Source: Salminus brasiliensis
Lineage: Eukaryota > Chordata > Actinopteri > Characiformes > Bryconidae
Length of the DNA stretch: 64,000 nt
Direction: 5' to 3'
Assembly: GCF_030463535.1 (NCBI RefSeq)
Contig: NC_132879.1
Coordinates: 37,120,425-37,184,424 of the forward strand
Shown: piece after piece, positions 13,213-24,825 of the stretch
How the letters are laid out: every line of letters begins with the position of its first letter
Numbering within the stretch: the stretch's first letter is position 1
The notes under the pieces: model-generated
What the model was told of the DNA's origin: nothing
Seen by the model: the letters and a program-made list of their open reading frames with translations, nothing else
Databases searched by the model: none
Made by a program: the position numbers and the translations under genes

Positions 13213-13320
13213 TGGTCATGTGTAGTTAAAGCCAGCTGTTGCCTCCTTGCAAGCACAGAAAAAAATGAATAAAAGAAAAAATGAAAAATTCAAAAGGGGA
13301 ATATGGAGAAAATGATGGGG

Positions 13321-13416
13321 GTGGTGTGTGTGTGTGTATGTGTGTGTTTGTGTGTTTGTGTGTGTGTGTGTGTGTGTATGTGTGTGTTTGTGTGTTTGTG
13401 TGTGTCTTTGTGCCTT
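13321..13416. repeat. (GT)n microsatellite with TTTG/TATG interruptions
   Basis: GT-rich array showing two near-identical halves, each with 'gtatgtgtgtgtttgtgtgt'. This suggests an internal duplication. Confidence 0.95.
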
Positions 13417-13429
13417 TTGCTGTGGCTGG

Positions 13430-13870
13430 TAGAGGAGCTCTCTTCTGGCAGGTCTGCAGAGATAAGAGCAGACGCCGAGCGACAGTTGGTTGTCAAAAGC
13501 AGCCATGCATGACCCGACACACCGCATCAGCCACAACCAAATAGCCTCGCTTATCTTCCGACACCTCCGTCTGGAGAATGACGACAGGCCCGGCTTCCAT
13601 TTTTCTCCCTCCGCTCGCACTCTCTTTCTCCATCCACAGAGAGCCCCGCCTGCCTTTCAGCCGCACACAAGGCACACCGCGCTCTTTATGCTATCGCCTC
13701 TTACGCCGTCTCTGTTTGCCGTTATCTCAACACAGCCTTTTTTAACAGTTACACTACAGCAGCTTTTAAAGGCTGGCTCGTGTCACTCCTGCTCCCTTTC
13801 AAAAAGACGCTGTAATTATTTGCATGCCACTTGGCTTGGCCCCTTTTTTCAGCAGAACTGAATTGAGCAA
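13430..13870. promoter_or_regulatory. candidate conserved non-coding element
   Basis: High-complexity block free of repeats, with motifs such as 'aaccaaatagcctcgcttat' and 'gtaattatttgcatgccact' (octamer-like). Open frames exist on both strands but none has recognised similarity. Confidence 0.25.
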
Positions 13871-14335
13871 AATGGAGACAAAAAAAAAACAAAAAACAGA
13901 CTGATCTTCACCATTTCGTTTGACGGTTACCTATGAAAAAGCCTTGCTGAAAAGGAGCTCATTAAGTAGGTCTAAATGGGGAACAGGTGGATGTTGTTAG
14001 CATTGGAGGGAAAAAGCCTTTAATTGCACATTTCTTCAGATCTGTGAATGACTTATTCAAGGACCCTCTCAAGGACTCTTCAACATCTATTTCATCCAAA
14101 CACTGTTAGGATAAGCTCCTGTCCGTCATTATCAATCTGTCTCTGTTTACATTAGCGCTGTGTTTTACCCAGCACACCAACACAAAGAGACCATTAGAGC
14201 AGGAGGCCTGTTTAAGAGCATGTGCAATGGGAACTGTTTCATCACAGATATATCTGCATTATGACTTACAGTGAAGAACACTGACAACAAGTAAACAGCT
14301 GTTAGAAACTTTTGCCACATGTTCTGTAACATCTG
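13870..14335. other. intergenic, nothing recognised
   Basis: Unique-looking sequence with no coding signal. Confidence 0.5.
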
Positions 14336-14339
14336 TGTA

Positions 14340-14530
14340 CGTGGCTTTGTATGTGTGCTACGCTGTTTAACCCTAGCTTATTACACACTAAGGAGCATTA
14401 TTCAGTAACTACCGGGACTTCAGTACAATCTGGTAGGACTGATCCTCGGGAACAGAAGTAAGTAATAAAGCTTTCGGCTCAATGGCACTCCATAGGTTGT
14501 TTAAAGGGTTAAAGTAAGACAAAGACAACC
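14340..14530 (-). repeat. unnamed dispersed repeat R, copy 1 (minus)
   Basis: Its complement contains 'gtagttactgaata' and 'ccttagtgtgtaataagct', shared with 16525-16600 and 37669-37760. No coding content. The length and lack of ORFs suggest a SINE or MITE-type unit. Confidence 0.6.
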
Positions 14531-14689
14531 ATATCCCCCATTTGTGGGGGACACAGATGAATTTTGGCTCCGGTCTTAACCCATTAACCCAGCCATGCAG
14601 TGTTCTTTAAAACCTCAACTAAAACCAGAGAGGGCCGTTCCTGCAGAAACTGAGTGTGATTGCGGCTCGGCTGTGGTGTTGTGAGAGAT

Positions 14690-14930
14690 GTAATTGTTGC
14701 TAAGAGTTTGCTATGGTATAGCTGTTGGTTGCTAAGGTGTTGCTAGGTGGTCTCTAAAGTGTTGCTAGGCAGTTGCTATGCTGTTATTAGGTGGTTGCTA
14801 AGATGATGCTATGGTATAGGTGTTGTTGCCAATGCATCACTAGGTGGTTACTAAGGTGTTCCTCTGGTATAGGTGTTGATGCTAAGGTGCTGCTATGGTG
14901 GTTGCAAAGGTGCTGCTGACACTTTGGTCT
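14690..14930. repeat. GTTGCTA minisatellite
   Basis: Degenerate tandem repeat built on 'ggttgctaaggtgttgctag' with longer variants containing 'gctatggtataggtgttg'. It is a familiar type of fish minisatellite. A short reverse-complement piece occurs near 59582. Confidence 0.85.
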
Positions 14931-15355
14931 AAAATGCTGGAGAACAAAAACTGACTAACAGAGCTATATCTACAAACTTCGGGCCACAATGTAGGATGCC
15001 AAAACTTTTGCCCAAAAGATGGTTGGTCCAAAAGCTCCTCCATACACAGACACAATACTGGAGTGCAAGATAGAGAATGGGGGCTGCGCAAGTTCTCTCA
15101 GCTAGCGTTTGGGAAAGCTAGCCTTTCTGTATGATAATTTTGTATGATAATCTATGATAAGTTTACCAAACGAATGGGTTTAGTTCTTATAATTTTGCCA
15201 AATTTGGTGGCTGCAGAGGAGAGTGAGAATGTTTTGGCCACAATGACTTTGGACAAACTGTATAGAAGCACGCTACTCCAGATCAGGGCAGATGTGACCA
15301 AGTTGCAACAGTGAAAATATCTCAAACTGTAGGTGGAGTAGCAGCATAAACAGGT

Positions 15356-15394
<39 letters not shown>

Positions 15395-15870
15395 TAGTGT
15401 GATTGCCTACTGCACACTAATCACCTATGGAACTGGTACATCCATTCCTTAGAAACATTCTATGCAATAAGCCCTGATTCATAAAATGACATGAAATGGT
15501 CTATGAAATTAGATGAAATTAAGTGAACAGCATTACAGTTTCCAACCTGATCGTCCATAAACAAGGATTACCGGCATGTTTCATGTTTGTGGGATACCTG
15601 GCACTACCTCCCATTTTCCTACTATGCATGTGCCATGAGCAAAGCATAACACCACACCGTCCCACAAAGAAACACCACCTGAATTTGTGATGCTTAAAGT
15701 CTGTGTCATAGCTAATGTGTATTCAATCATTATTTGTTTCATTTTCTCAAACATGTTTGATTGTATGTGCTGCTGCTACATTACCAGACTTGTACCAGAA
15801 TACCAGTTGATGTTTAAGCAAAGGTGGGGGCTAATTTTCACCCTGTATGAGTACACTTGGGCTAGGTGAT
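14930..15870. other. intergenic with (AAT)n microsatellite
   Basis: Contains a perfect (AAT) run at 15358-15391. No gene recognised. Confidence 0.6.
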
Positions 15871-15874
15871 CCAT

Positions 15875-16060
15875 GTCCCCCTTGTGATAGAGTATAAAAC
15901 GTGAGGCTTTGCTTTGTCTAGGAGGAAAGAGCAGAGGGGCACAGAGAACTGGCAGACTCTCTCTACACAGTACTTTTGATCGTCATAAAATGTTTCATGA
16001 TTGCAACTGAAAGACGGTGGCCTAGAGTCTCCTTTCTAGAGAAGCCCTTCAAAGAACACC
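15875..16060 (+). mobile_element. LTR-like fragment, copy 1
   Basis: A TATA-like 'agtataaaacgtgagg', then 'actggcagactctctctaca', a polyA-like 'cataaaatg' and 'gaaagacggtggcct' follow in order. The same order recurs at 31700-31850. This is the R/U5-like organisation of an LTR. No flanking gag or pol sequence is seen. The retroelement class cannot be decided. Confidence 0.55.
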
Positions 16061-16485
16061 TCACCAGCAAGCACATTTGGCTCAACCTATCACATGCTTT
16101 GTCGCATGTTGTGTTTGTTGTGTTTACCCACAGAGTTTGCTCAGCTGTCATGTCCATGACATGTAGAGCAAACCCTTCATGCAACCTGTGCAGTTGTTTG
16201 TTTTCTCTACAATTACATGACATTGTTTGCCAACTTAAGGCCAGCTACAGCTTTGCAAGAAATACACTTAGGCCTTATGGCGTATATAAAGCCCCCTAGC
16301 ACTAGGCTGTGGAGCAGTGGAACTACATCCACTGGGGCGATGGAGCTCCATCCTATACCTTTGGTCTTAAAAAAAAATAACCTATTGTGGAAACATGCAA
16401 TTGATCTCAGTTTAATTCAATGTATTCATGAGTTAGCCCCCTAAACAGCCAAGGACCTGAAAGTGGATGAAAAGTGTTTCAAACT
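16060..16485. other. intergenic, possible Tc1 fragment
   Basis: 16305-16360 ('ggctgtggagcagtggaac') resembles a short Tc1 transposase piece, too short to be sure. Nothing else is recognised. Confidence 0.3.
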
Positions 16486-16489
16486 TCTT

Positions 16490-16620
16490 TTACTAAAGAA
16501 CAGCACCACCACTTTGTACAGAAGTCCATAGCCTATAGTTACTGAATAACACACCTTAGTGTGTAATAAGCCTTTCTGTGTTGAGGTTAAACAAAACTAG
16601 GAAAAGTGTTTGTTACCACA
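16490..16620 (+). repeat. unnamed dispersed repeat R, copy 2 (plus)
   Basis: 'tacagaagtccatagcctat', 'gttactgaataacaca' and 'ccttagtgtgtaataagcct' match copies at 14.4 kb (inverse) and 37.7 kb (same strand). Confidence 0.6.
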
Positions 16621-16624
16621 AACT

Positions 16625-17870
16625 AACTTAAACCATTATACAGAGAGTGGGCTTTAGAGAGTAACACCAAAGTAATGAGTATTAGACCAAATGAGTATTG
16701 CTTTGTGCATAAGGTTGATCCATAGATACTAGATAACTAGTACTGGGTGAAAATGGACCTCAAAATATTCTACTTTCAAAATGTAGACAGTAGCTTATCC
16801 TGACACTCCCCATGAGGCCTGTAAGATTTGGGTTCCTCCAAACACATGAACTTTCCAGTAATGCAATTTAACACTGGCTAGCACAAAGCCATAACAAAAG
16901 TCCAACAGTTCACTCTGTGGCCATCTTGCATTGTCTTCATCCAGTTATTTTTAGTCATTTCAGACCAGACTCCTGTTACTGTGAAACTGAAAGTTACATT
17001 AATGATTCCAAAAACGCTGACATTTTTGAAAATCTAACCAAAAAATAATAGTTTATAGTATTATATATTTCTCAATAATGCACAAACAGGGTTTTCATGA
17101 TGTGCATATTTCCACTACAAGGGAGCCTTTGCCACTTATGCCCTTATGAACAAGGCGATTGGTTCTTTTTTATTGAAGTGCGGGGCTTTATAGCCGATGT
17201 GTTGAGTGTTATGCGCCGTCTTATTCACATTTCCACCAGTAAATTTTCTTCTCTTTTTATAATGTAGCTGACCACGATGATCTGTGGGAAGTTGTGTGTT
17301 GTATATTGAGGACTGAGGTTCTCCCAACAAATGAATATTTGACAATTGACATGTAAAGGACATATTCAGCAGATTTCATTGGAAGTGTAGTAAAAAAGGT
17401 AGTTAATCAGTGCTGCATTTTATTGACAGATTCAGAAGATTTAGATTCAGCACTGAGGATTGCAGTTAAATGAAGAGCAGCATGTCAAGCCTGTTTTTTT
17501 TGCTATGGGTCAAAAGAAATTTTATTTAACTGTTGCATAAAAGTAAGGTCAAACCATGCTTTACAGTTAAGAAAAAAAAACAAAAGCAGAGTTCATGGAT
17601 GAATTTTCAAATTAGTGGATTTCATTGGTGAAATAACAGAAGAATGAGCCTACATGCTAGAGATGTAACACACTACCATTATGTTTATTAGTTTCTGTTT
17701 CATCTGTTAAGTGCTCAAAATATCTTTATTTGTATCTGTACTTGGATTTGAATGGGAAGTGGATGTGGCCTAAGCCTGAAGTTTAATGTGTTTAACATGT
17801 TGTTTAAGCCACGTTTCCTTAAGATTTTCTGGTGTGAACAATGAAGAACATCAAAACATGCTCAGGGGTG
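16625..17870. other. intergenic, nothing recognised
   Basis: AT-rich unique-looking sequence with A-runs. No coding signal. Confidence 0.5.
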
Positions 17871-17875
17871 CATAA

Positions 17876-18045
17876 TATATACAGTGCCCTCCATAATTAT
17901 TGCCACCCCTGGTTAAGATGTGTTCTTTAGCTTCTAATAAATTGAGTTTTTTTCTAAATAATATAGGACCACGATGGAAAAAAGAGTAAAATCCAACCTT
18001 TAACTCAAGTGAATTTTATGAATTTTAAATTTAAGTGAATATATA
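17876..18045 (+). mobile_element. solo Tc1 terminal inverted repeat
   Basis: Starts 'tacagtgccctccataatta', the well-known terminus of a fish Tc1 family, and continues with 'ggttaagatgtgttctttag'. It has no transposase. It ends at TA-rich DNA directly next to the Tc1 element at 18050, whose family is different. Confidence 0.7.
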
Positions 18046-18049
18046 TATA

Positions 18050-18464
18050 TACTGTGGATATAGAAAGTCTACACACCCCTGTTCAAATGCCAGGTTTTTG
18101 TGATGTAAAAAATGACAGCAATGACAAACATTTTCATTTCACAACTTTTATCACCTTTAATGTGACCTATAACCTGTACAATGCAATTGAAAAACAAACA
18201 GAAACCTTTACAGTGGAAAAATATAAAATAAAAACTTAAAATAACCTGTTGCATAAATATGTACACCCTTAAACTAATACTTTGTTGCAGCACCTTTGGC
18301 TATTATTACAGCACAGCACACACAGTCTTTTTGGGTAGGATCCATCTTGATGTGGCAATATTTGCCCACTCTTCTTTGCAAAACCGTTCCAAATCTCACA
18401 GATTGCGAGGGCATCTCCTGTCCACAGCCCTCTTCAGATCACCCCACAGATGTTCGATGGGATT
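18050..18464. repeat. left arm of the Tc1 element (inverted copy of its 3' end)
   Basis: The reverse complement of 19591-20004 with few changes. Both carry, on opposite strands, the same open frame starting 'MYTLKLILCCSTFG'. The sequence beyond the ordinary terminal repeat (about 18285-18464) is antisense transposase 3' coding and 3' UTR DNA, an unusual content for a Tc1 left end. Confidence 0.9.
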
Positions 18465-18798
18465 CAATTTCAATAATTTCAAATTTTGCTATTTTTTTTC
18501 CATCTTTAATGTGACCTATAACCTGTACAATGCAATTGAAAAACTAACAGAAATCTTTCAAAGAGGTGAAGTAAAAATAAACAACTGAGATAATGTGGTT
18601 GCATAAGTGTGCACACCCCTTTATAACTGGGGGTGTGGCTGCATTCTGATTTAACCAATTACATTCAAACTCATGTTCAATTAGAGTCAGCACACACCTG
18701 TCACCAATTAAAGTGCCTCTGACCAACCCCAAATAAAGTTCAGCTGTTCTAGTAGGCTTGTCCTGACATTTTTGTAGCCACATCTTCCAGCACAAGCC

Positions 18799-19660
18799 AT
18801 GGTCCGCAAAGAGCTGCCAGCACATCAGAGGGATCCCATTCAAAGATATCAGTCAGGTGAAGGCTACAAAAGAATTTCCAAGTCATTAAAAATACCATGG
18901 AACACAGTGAAGACTGTCATCATCAAGTGGAGAACACATGGCACAACAGTGGCATTATCAAGAACAGGACGTCCGTCCAAATTTAATGATAAGACAAGAA
19001 GAAAACTGGTCAGAGAGGCTGTCAAGAGGCCAACAGCAACACTGAAAGAGCTGCAAGAATTTCTGGCAAGTACTGGCTGTGCAGTACATGTGACAACAAT
19101 CTCCTGTCTTCTTCATATGTCTGGGCTATGGGGTAGGGTGGCAAGACATCCAAGCCTGGCTTAATTTAGCAAAAAGACATCTAAAATCTCCCAAACGCAT
19201 GTGGGGAAATGTGTTATGGTCTGATGAAACCAAGGTTGAACTTTTTGGACATAATTCCAAAAGATATATTTGGCACAAAAACAACACTGCTCATCACCAA
19301 AAGTACACCATACCTACAGTGAAGCATGGTGGTGGCAGCATCATTCTTTGGGGCTGGTTTTCTTCAGCTGGAACTGGGGCCTTAGTCAGGGTGGACAGAA
19401 TTATGAACAGTTCCAAATACCAGTCAGTGTTGGCACAAAACCTCCGGCCTTCTGTTAGAAAGCTGAAGATGAAGAGGAACTTCATCTTTCAGCACGACAA
19501 TGACCCAAAGCACACATCTAAATCAACAAAAGAATGGCTTCACCAGAATAAGATTAAGGCTTTGGAATGGCCCAGCCAGAGTCCAGACCTGAATCCCATC
19601 GAACATCTGTGGGGTGATCTGAAGAGGGCTGTGGACAGGAGATGCCCTCGCAATCTGTGA
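18799..19660 (+). pseudogene. Tc1-like transposase, frameshifted
   Basis: The 5' part (18799-19164) encodes the paired-like DNA-binding region, with two helix-turn-helix units ('RYQSGEGYKRISKSLKIP' and 'TLKELQEFLASTGC') and a GRPS linker. It then hits a stop after '[13 protein letters not shown]'. A +1 frame picks up at about 19199 with '[12 protein letters not shown]'. The second part keeps all catalytic residues of a DD34E enzyme: Asp in WSDETK, Asp in FQHDNDPKH and Glu in LNPIEHLW, with 34 residues between the last two. It ends at a normal stop (19660). About 340 aa would be expected. A small deletion near 19140-19198 makes it non-functional. Confidence 0.9.
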
Positions 19661-20004
19661 GATTTGGAACGGTTTTGCAAAGAAGAGTGGGCAAATATTG
19701 CCACATCAAGATGGATCCTACCCAAAAAGACTGTGTGTGCTGTGCTGTAATAATAGCCAAAGGTGCTGCAACAAAGTATTAGTTTAAGGGTGTACATATT
19801 TATGCAACAGGTTATTTTAAGTTTTTATTTTATATTTTTCCACTGTAAAGGTTTCTGTTTGTTTTTCAATTGCATTGTACAGGTTATAGGTCACATTAAA
19901 GGTGATAAAAGTTGTGAAATGAAAATTTTTGTCTTGCTGTCATTTTTACATCACAAAAACCTAGCATTTGAACAGGGGTGTGTAGACTTTTTATATATCC
20001 ACTA
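19591..20004. repeat. right arm of the Tc1 element
   Basis: 3' end of the transposase gene, the 3' UTR and the terminal repeat, ending 'ggggtgtgtagactttttat' near TA-rich DNA. It pairs with 18050-18464. Confidence 0.9.
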
Positions 20005-20009
20005 TATAT

Positions 20010-21105
20010 AAATATATAGCATACATTTTAAATGTATGCATATATTTATTTATTGGACATCTCCACCAGAGATCTGCTGCCCTGTACTCAGCATGTAGTC
20101 TGAGTCGTATTTCAAACCTATTAGTTCATTATTTTGTGTATTTTGGTTTTAGAGCTCAGCAAGGCAGTGTTTAGGTTAGACTACTGGAGTGAATGGCTCA
20201 TGACCAGCTATCAAATATGTGAATGGTGAGGTTCTATGAGGAGAAGTAGTGCATTTAAAATACAAGTAACCTGCAAGTGGTTTCCTACTAATCAAAATTT
20301 GAGAGCTATGCACCATAAAACAAAACAAAAATATAAAAAGATTACTTACTATACTTATTTGAATCTGTATGCAAGGTTTTCACTGTTCATTATGAACCAA
20401 GTAGTTACATTCTTAATACACAATCTTGCCAGTATAAAATCTAAACTCTAATATTGAAATTTTTCAATGATTCATTGAATCAAGCATCAGTGGACCTGCT
20501 AATTCTCACACATGGAAAGCTATTCAATTCAGGCAATTATGCTTCAGTGCACAACATGCTTAATCTTTCAACCACTTTTAAGTAACGGGGCCTCTAATAA
20601 GACTGCAGACTGCTGCTGGGTCAGTGATGGGAGGTCCAAAGCATTTAGACAGAGGTTATGTTTTGTTCATGGCGCTGGAGGATTTGTACAAGTCAGAAGC
20701 AGAAGTAAAAGCATTTATTTATGGAGGTGTAGCGCAGAAGGAACACTGAACTGGAGTGTTCTTGCATCAACTCAGCTTGATGAGACTAGGCCTCTTTCCA
20801 TATTGCTAACAGATCTGTCTTGTTGACAAATGTATACCTTTTCCCTAAGAGCTTTCAAACACTTCAGTATCTAGCTCTCTGTTCTATACGCTTAAATCTG
20901 TACGATTTCCATTGCTCCAGTGTTTATTTCTCACATTTTAGAAGCACATGGTATAGGAAATACTTGGTATTAAAGTCTTATGCAACACATTTTAAATTGT
21001 TAAGAAGGGATTATTCTATCAGGTTTTGAGCTTGTACTGTAGTTAGTGGCACAGGGAACATTGTACTGGTAGAAGCAGTGTAGATCCAATTGAATACCAG
21101 CAAAT
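20010..21105. other. intergenic, nothing recognised
   Basis: AT-rich. A short palindrome 'catacattttaaatgtatg' lies near 20021. No gene or transposon recognised. Confidence 0.5.
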
Positions 21106-21106
21106 T

Positions 21107-22099
<993 letters not shown>

Positions 22100-22472
22100 T
22101 AGTAGTAGTAGGGGTATTAGTAGTGATAGTAGCAATAGTAGTGATAGTTGTAGCAGTAGTAGTGATAGAAGCAGAAATAGTGGTCATAGTAGTAGTAGCA
22201 GTAGTAGTGGTAGTGATAGTAGAAATAGTAGTGATAGTAGTAGTAGAAACAGTAGTTATAATAGTGATAGTAGCAGTAGTAGTAGTAGTGATAGTTGTAG
22301 CAGTAGTAGAAGTAGAAATAGCGGTGATAGTAGTAGTAGTAGCAGTAGTAGTATAAATAGAAGTGATAGAAGCAGTAGCAGTAGTAGTAATAATAGAAGT
22401 AGTAGTAGAAATATTAGTCATAGTCATAGTAGTAGCAATGATACTAGTAGTAGTGATAGTAGTAGCAACTGG
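22100..22472. repeat. (TAG)n-derived trinucleotide array
   Basis: About 370 bp of AGT/GAT/AGC/AAT trinucleotide variants in constant register, directly adjoining a Tc1 terminus. It creates poly-S, poly-T and poly-V open frames in several frames, which are not genes. Confidence 0.95.
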
Positions 22473-22474
22473 TA

Positions 22475-22997
22475 AACCATTTTACATAAAAGCTAATGTA
22501 AATGAATAAGCCAATTACATCATGAACAGTCCTGGTGAAGAGGAGAGTGATCATCTGTGTACTGATGTACTGCACCTATAAGCTAAGCCTGTTGATGGAT
22601 GTAAGGCAGGCGTTTGTAATTTAATAGGTCTTGAGTGAATGTTAATCATTTTAAACAATTCTACTACATTTAAGTTTAAACTGTTGCTTCTGCGAGGCCT
22701 GGGGGTGATACAATTTCAGCTCTCAGAAGTGTGAGACAGTACTGAGGTGTTTGTGTACTCCAGAGAGTCACAGAACAGGTGCTCTGATGTGTGAGACTTC
22801 CAGCCTCGCGGGGAACGGAATGAAACTCAGTGTCCCTTTCTTCTTCAAAGTGATCTTCTTCTGTGATTTTGCACACAAGAGTATATGAAGTGTAAGCATA
22901 AACAAGCATGCACAAAGTGGATAAGTGTCTGTACAGAGATGCAACAAGCAGAGCAGGGGTTAAACTGGGATTGTACAAGTGTCAGCAATGCATGAAT
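22475..22997. other. intergenic, nothing recognised
   Basis: A minus-strand open frame at 22676-22978 has no recognised similarity and no splice or start support. Confidence 0.45.
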
Positions 22998-23604
22998 CTT
23001 GGTTAAGGCGTGGTAGGTTGAGTTTGTGCTTGGGTGCGGGTTAGGTTAAGTTTAGGTTAGAATTAGGTTTAGGTATAGTAGGTTGAGTTTAGGTTTGGGT
23101 GCAGGTTAGGTTAAGTTTAGGTTAGAATTAGGTTTAGGTGTGGTAGGTTGAGTTTAGGTTTGGGTGCAGGTTAGGTTACGTTTAGGTTAGAATTAGGTTT
23201 AGGTGTGGTAGGTTGAGTTTAGGTTTGGGTATAGGTTAGGTTTAGGTTAGAAAAAGGTTTAGGTGTGGTAGGTTGAGTTTAGGTTTTGGTATAGGTTAGG
23301 TTTAGGTGTGGTAGGTTGAGTTTAGGTTTGGGTGCAGGTTAGGTTAGGTTAGAATTAGGTTTAGGTGTGGTAGGTTGAGTTTAGGTTTGGGTGCATGTTA
23401 GGTTACGTTTAGGTTAGAATTAGGTTTAGGTGTGGTAGGTTGAGTTTAGGTTTGGGTGTAGGTTAGGTTTATGTGTGGTAGGTTGAGTTTAGGTTTGGGT
23501 GTAGGTTAGGTTTATGTGTGGTAGGTTGAGTTTAGGTTTGGGTGTAGGTTAGGTTAAGTTCAGGTTAAGGTGTAGGTTCAGGTAATACAATTTCACTGTT
23601 TGCT
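22998..23604. repeat. 65-bp minisatellite with a defined non-repeat end
   Basis: Tandem array of a 65-bp unit ('ggtgtggtaggttgagttta', then 'ggtttgggtgcaggttaggt' and 'tagaattaggttta'), with shorter 44-bp variants to the right. It ends in a 25-bp non-repeat block (23580-23604, starting 'aggtaatacaatttcactgt') that is shared with 40268-40292. Confidence 0.9.
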
Positions 23605-23609
23605 TTGTA

Positions 23610-24770
23610 ACATTCCTGATTCTAAATGTTTGGTTTCTGCATGTCTGGGTTGAATCACACTGTACGAGCCCTGAAATGTGTGTCTCAGTTGCATCTTAAA
23701 CTGAAACTATCTGTTCTGTATTTACTGATTCAGATTGTCAGACATGTCTTTTGCCTGTACCGGTGCCCGTAAGAAGTTTCCAAAGAGCAGAAGACTGTTT
23801 GTCCGGTGTCTGGTCTTTTTAGGCATCTTTGGTCTATTTTGCAGTTCATTGTGTCTGTTTTGGGTCATTGGGTTGTACTTTTTTGGTGTGCACTAAGGTT
23901 CTGAAAGACCATGTTCAAGCTTGTTTAAATGAACTGAGCAATCTCTCGAGAGCTCATTTAACTGAACTAAAGTCTAAACACCCCTTATTTGCAAGGGCCA
24001 AAATAATGTACTTGCAGGGATTGGGAATGTACCACTGTTTAGAGGTTATTTCTCTAGGTAAATTATATTTCAACCAAGGTCCGCTCACCCGAGACATGTG
24101 ATCCCGCAGACTCTGTCAATGGTGAGTCGTATCTATCTTAAGTTAGAGCTTAAGCTTTTGTCTTCCTTTTGCCAAGTCGACTTCTCTAATTCTGCCTGTC
24201 CTTGAACTGGTTTAGAGTACAAACTCTGAACATCAAGCATACAAAGTTCAAGCTCAGTGGACTTCACAGCTGAAGAATGTGAGGGGTCATCAGCATTTCG
24301 AAGGGATTTGCTTCAAACAGTCACCTCAGATTGTCAGAAGCACATGTGATGCCAGATCAAAAATCTAAAGTTTTTAAAAAAAAATTTTTTTACACAAAAT
24401 AATTTTAAAGCTTCACACTTGGTCAGTCTATTTTGTCTATGCTCCACACCTCATTTCACAAATGTATTAATAAACGGTTTATGCAAGTTTAATATGTCTT
24501 TACAAATTAAATTCTTAAACAAAAACAGCTGTTTTGAACAATTCAGCAGTAAATGAATGTGTGCAAATCTTACAACTTACCCCATGGAGGGGTTAATTAT
24601 AATAGATGGAGGGGCTAGTTGTAATGCTCCCCCCACATCAAAGCATAATGAATTCAATACAGTTCTATTTAGTGTGAACTAGATGAGTTTTATATAACTT
24701 ATACATACATTAAAATAACCACATCCAAATTAATATGTTTCATGAGAAGAGGCTATGGAGCCTCTGAAGA
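23610..24770. other. intergenic, nothing recognised
   Basis: A 90-codon open frame at 23829-24101 has no recognised similarity. Otherwise unremarkable. Confidence 0.45.
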
Positions 24771-24772
24771 CA

Positions 24773-24825
24773 TTTATTTATTTATTTATTTATTTATTTA
24801 TTATAATTTTTTTTTTTTTTAATTG
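24773..24825. repeat. (ATTT)n and T-run
   Basis: Tetranucleotide array of about 30 bp followed by AT-rich sequence and a T-run. Confidence 0.9.

Larger units (their letters stand above)
18050..20004 (+). mobile_element. Tc1-like transposon with about 415-bp inverted arms
   Basis: Nearly full-length element of about 1.95 kb flanked by TA-rich DNA. The arms at 18050-18464 and 19591-20004 are inverse copies, starting 'gtctacacacccctgttcaa'. The right arm includes the last 70 bp of the transposase gene. The normal inner left terminal repeat is still present at 18503-18622 as a second, diverged copy. The left end therefore looks replaced by an inverted copy of the 3' end. The transposase is broken (see the 18799-19660 entry). 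Confidence 0.9.

Noticed and set aside
18259..18588. 109-codon plus-strand open frame at the Tc1 left end
   Set aside because: It is the antisense of the transposase 3' end carried by the inverted arm, as shown by the identical frame at 19540-19797 on the minus strand.
23000..23600. CRISPR-like array
   Set aside because: Units are contiguous with no unique spacers, and the genome is vertebrate. It is a minisatellite.
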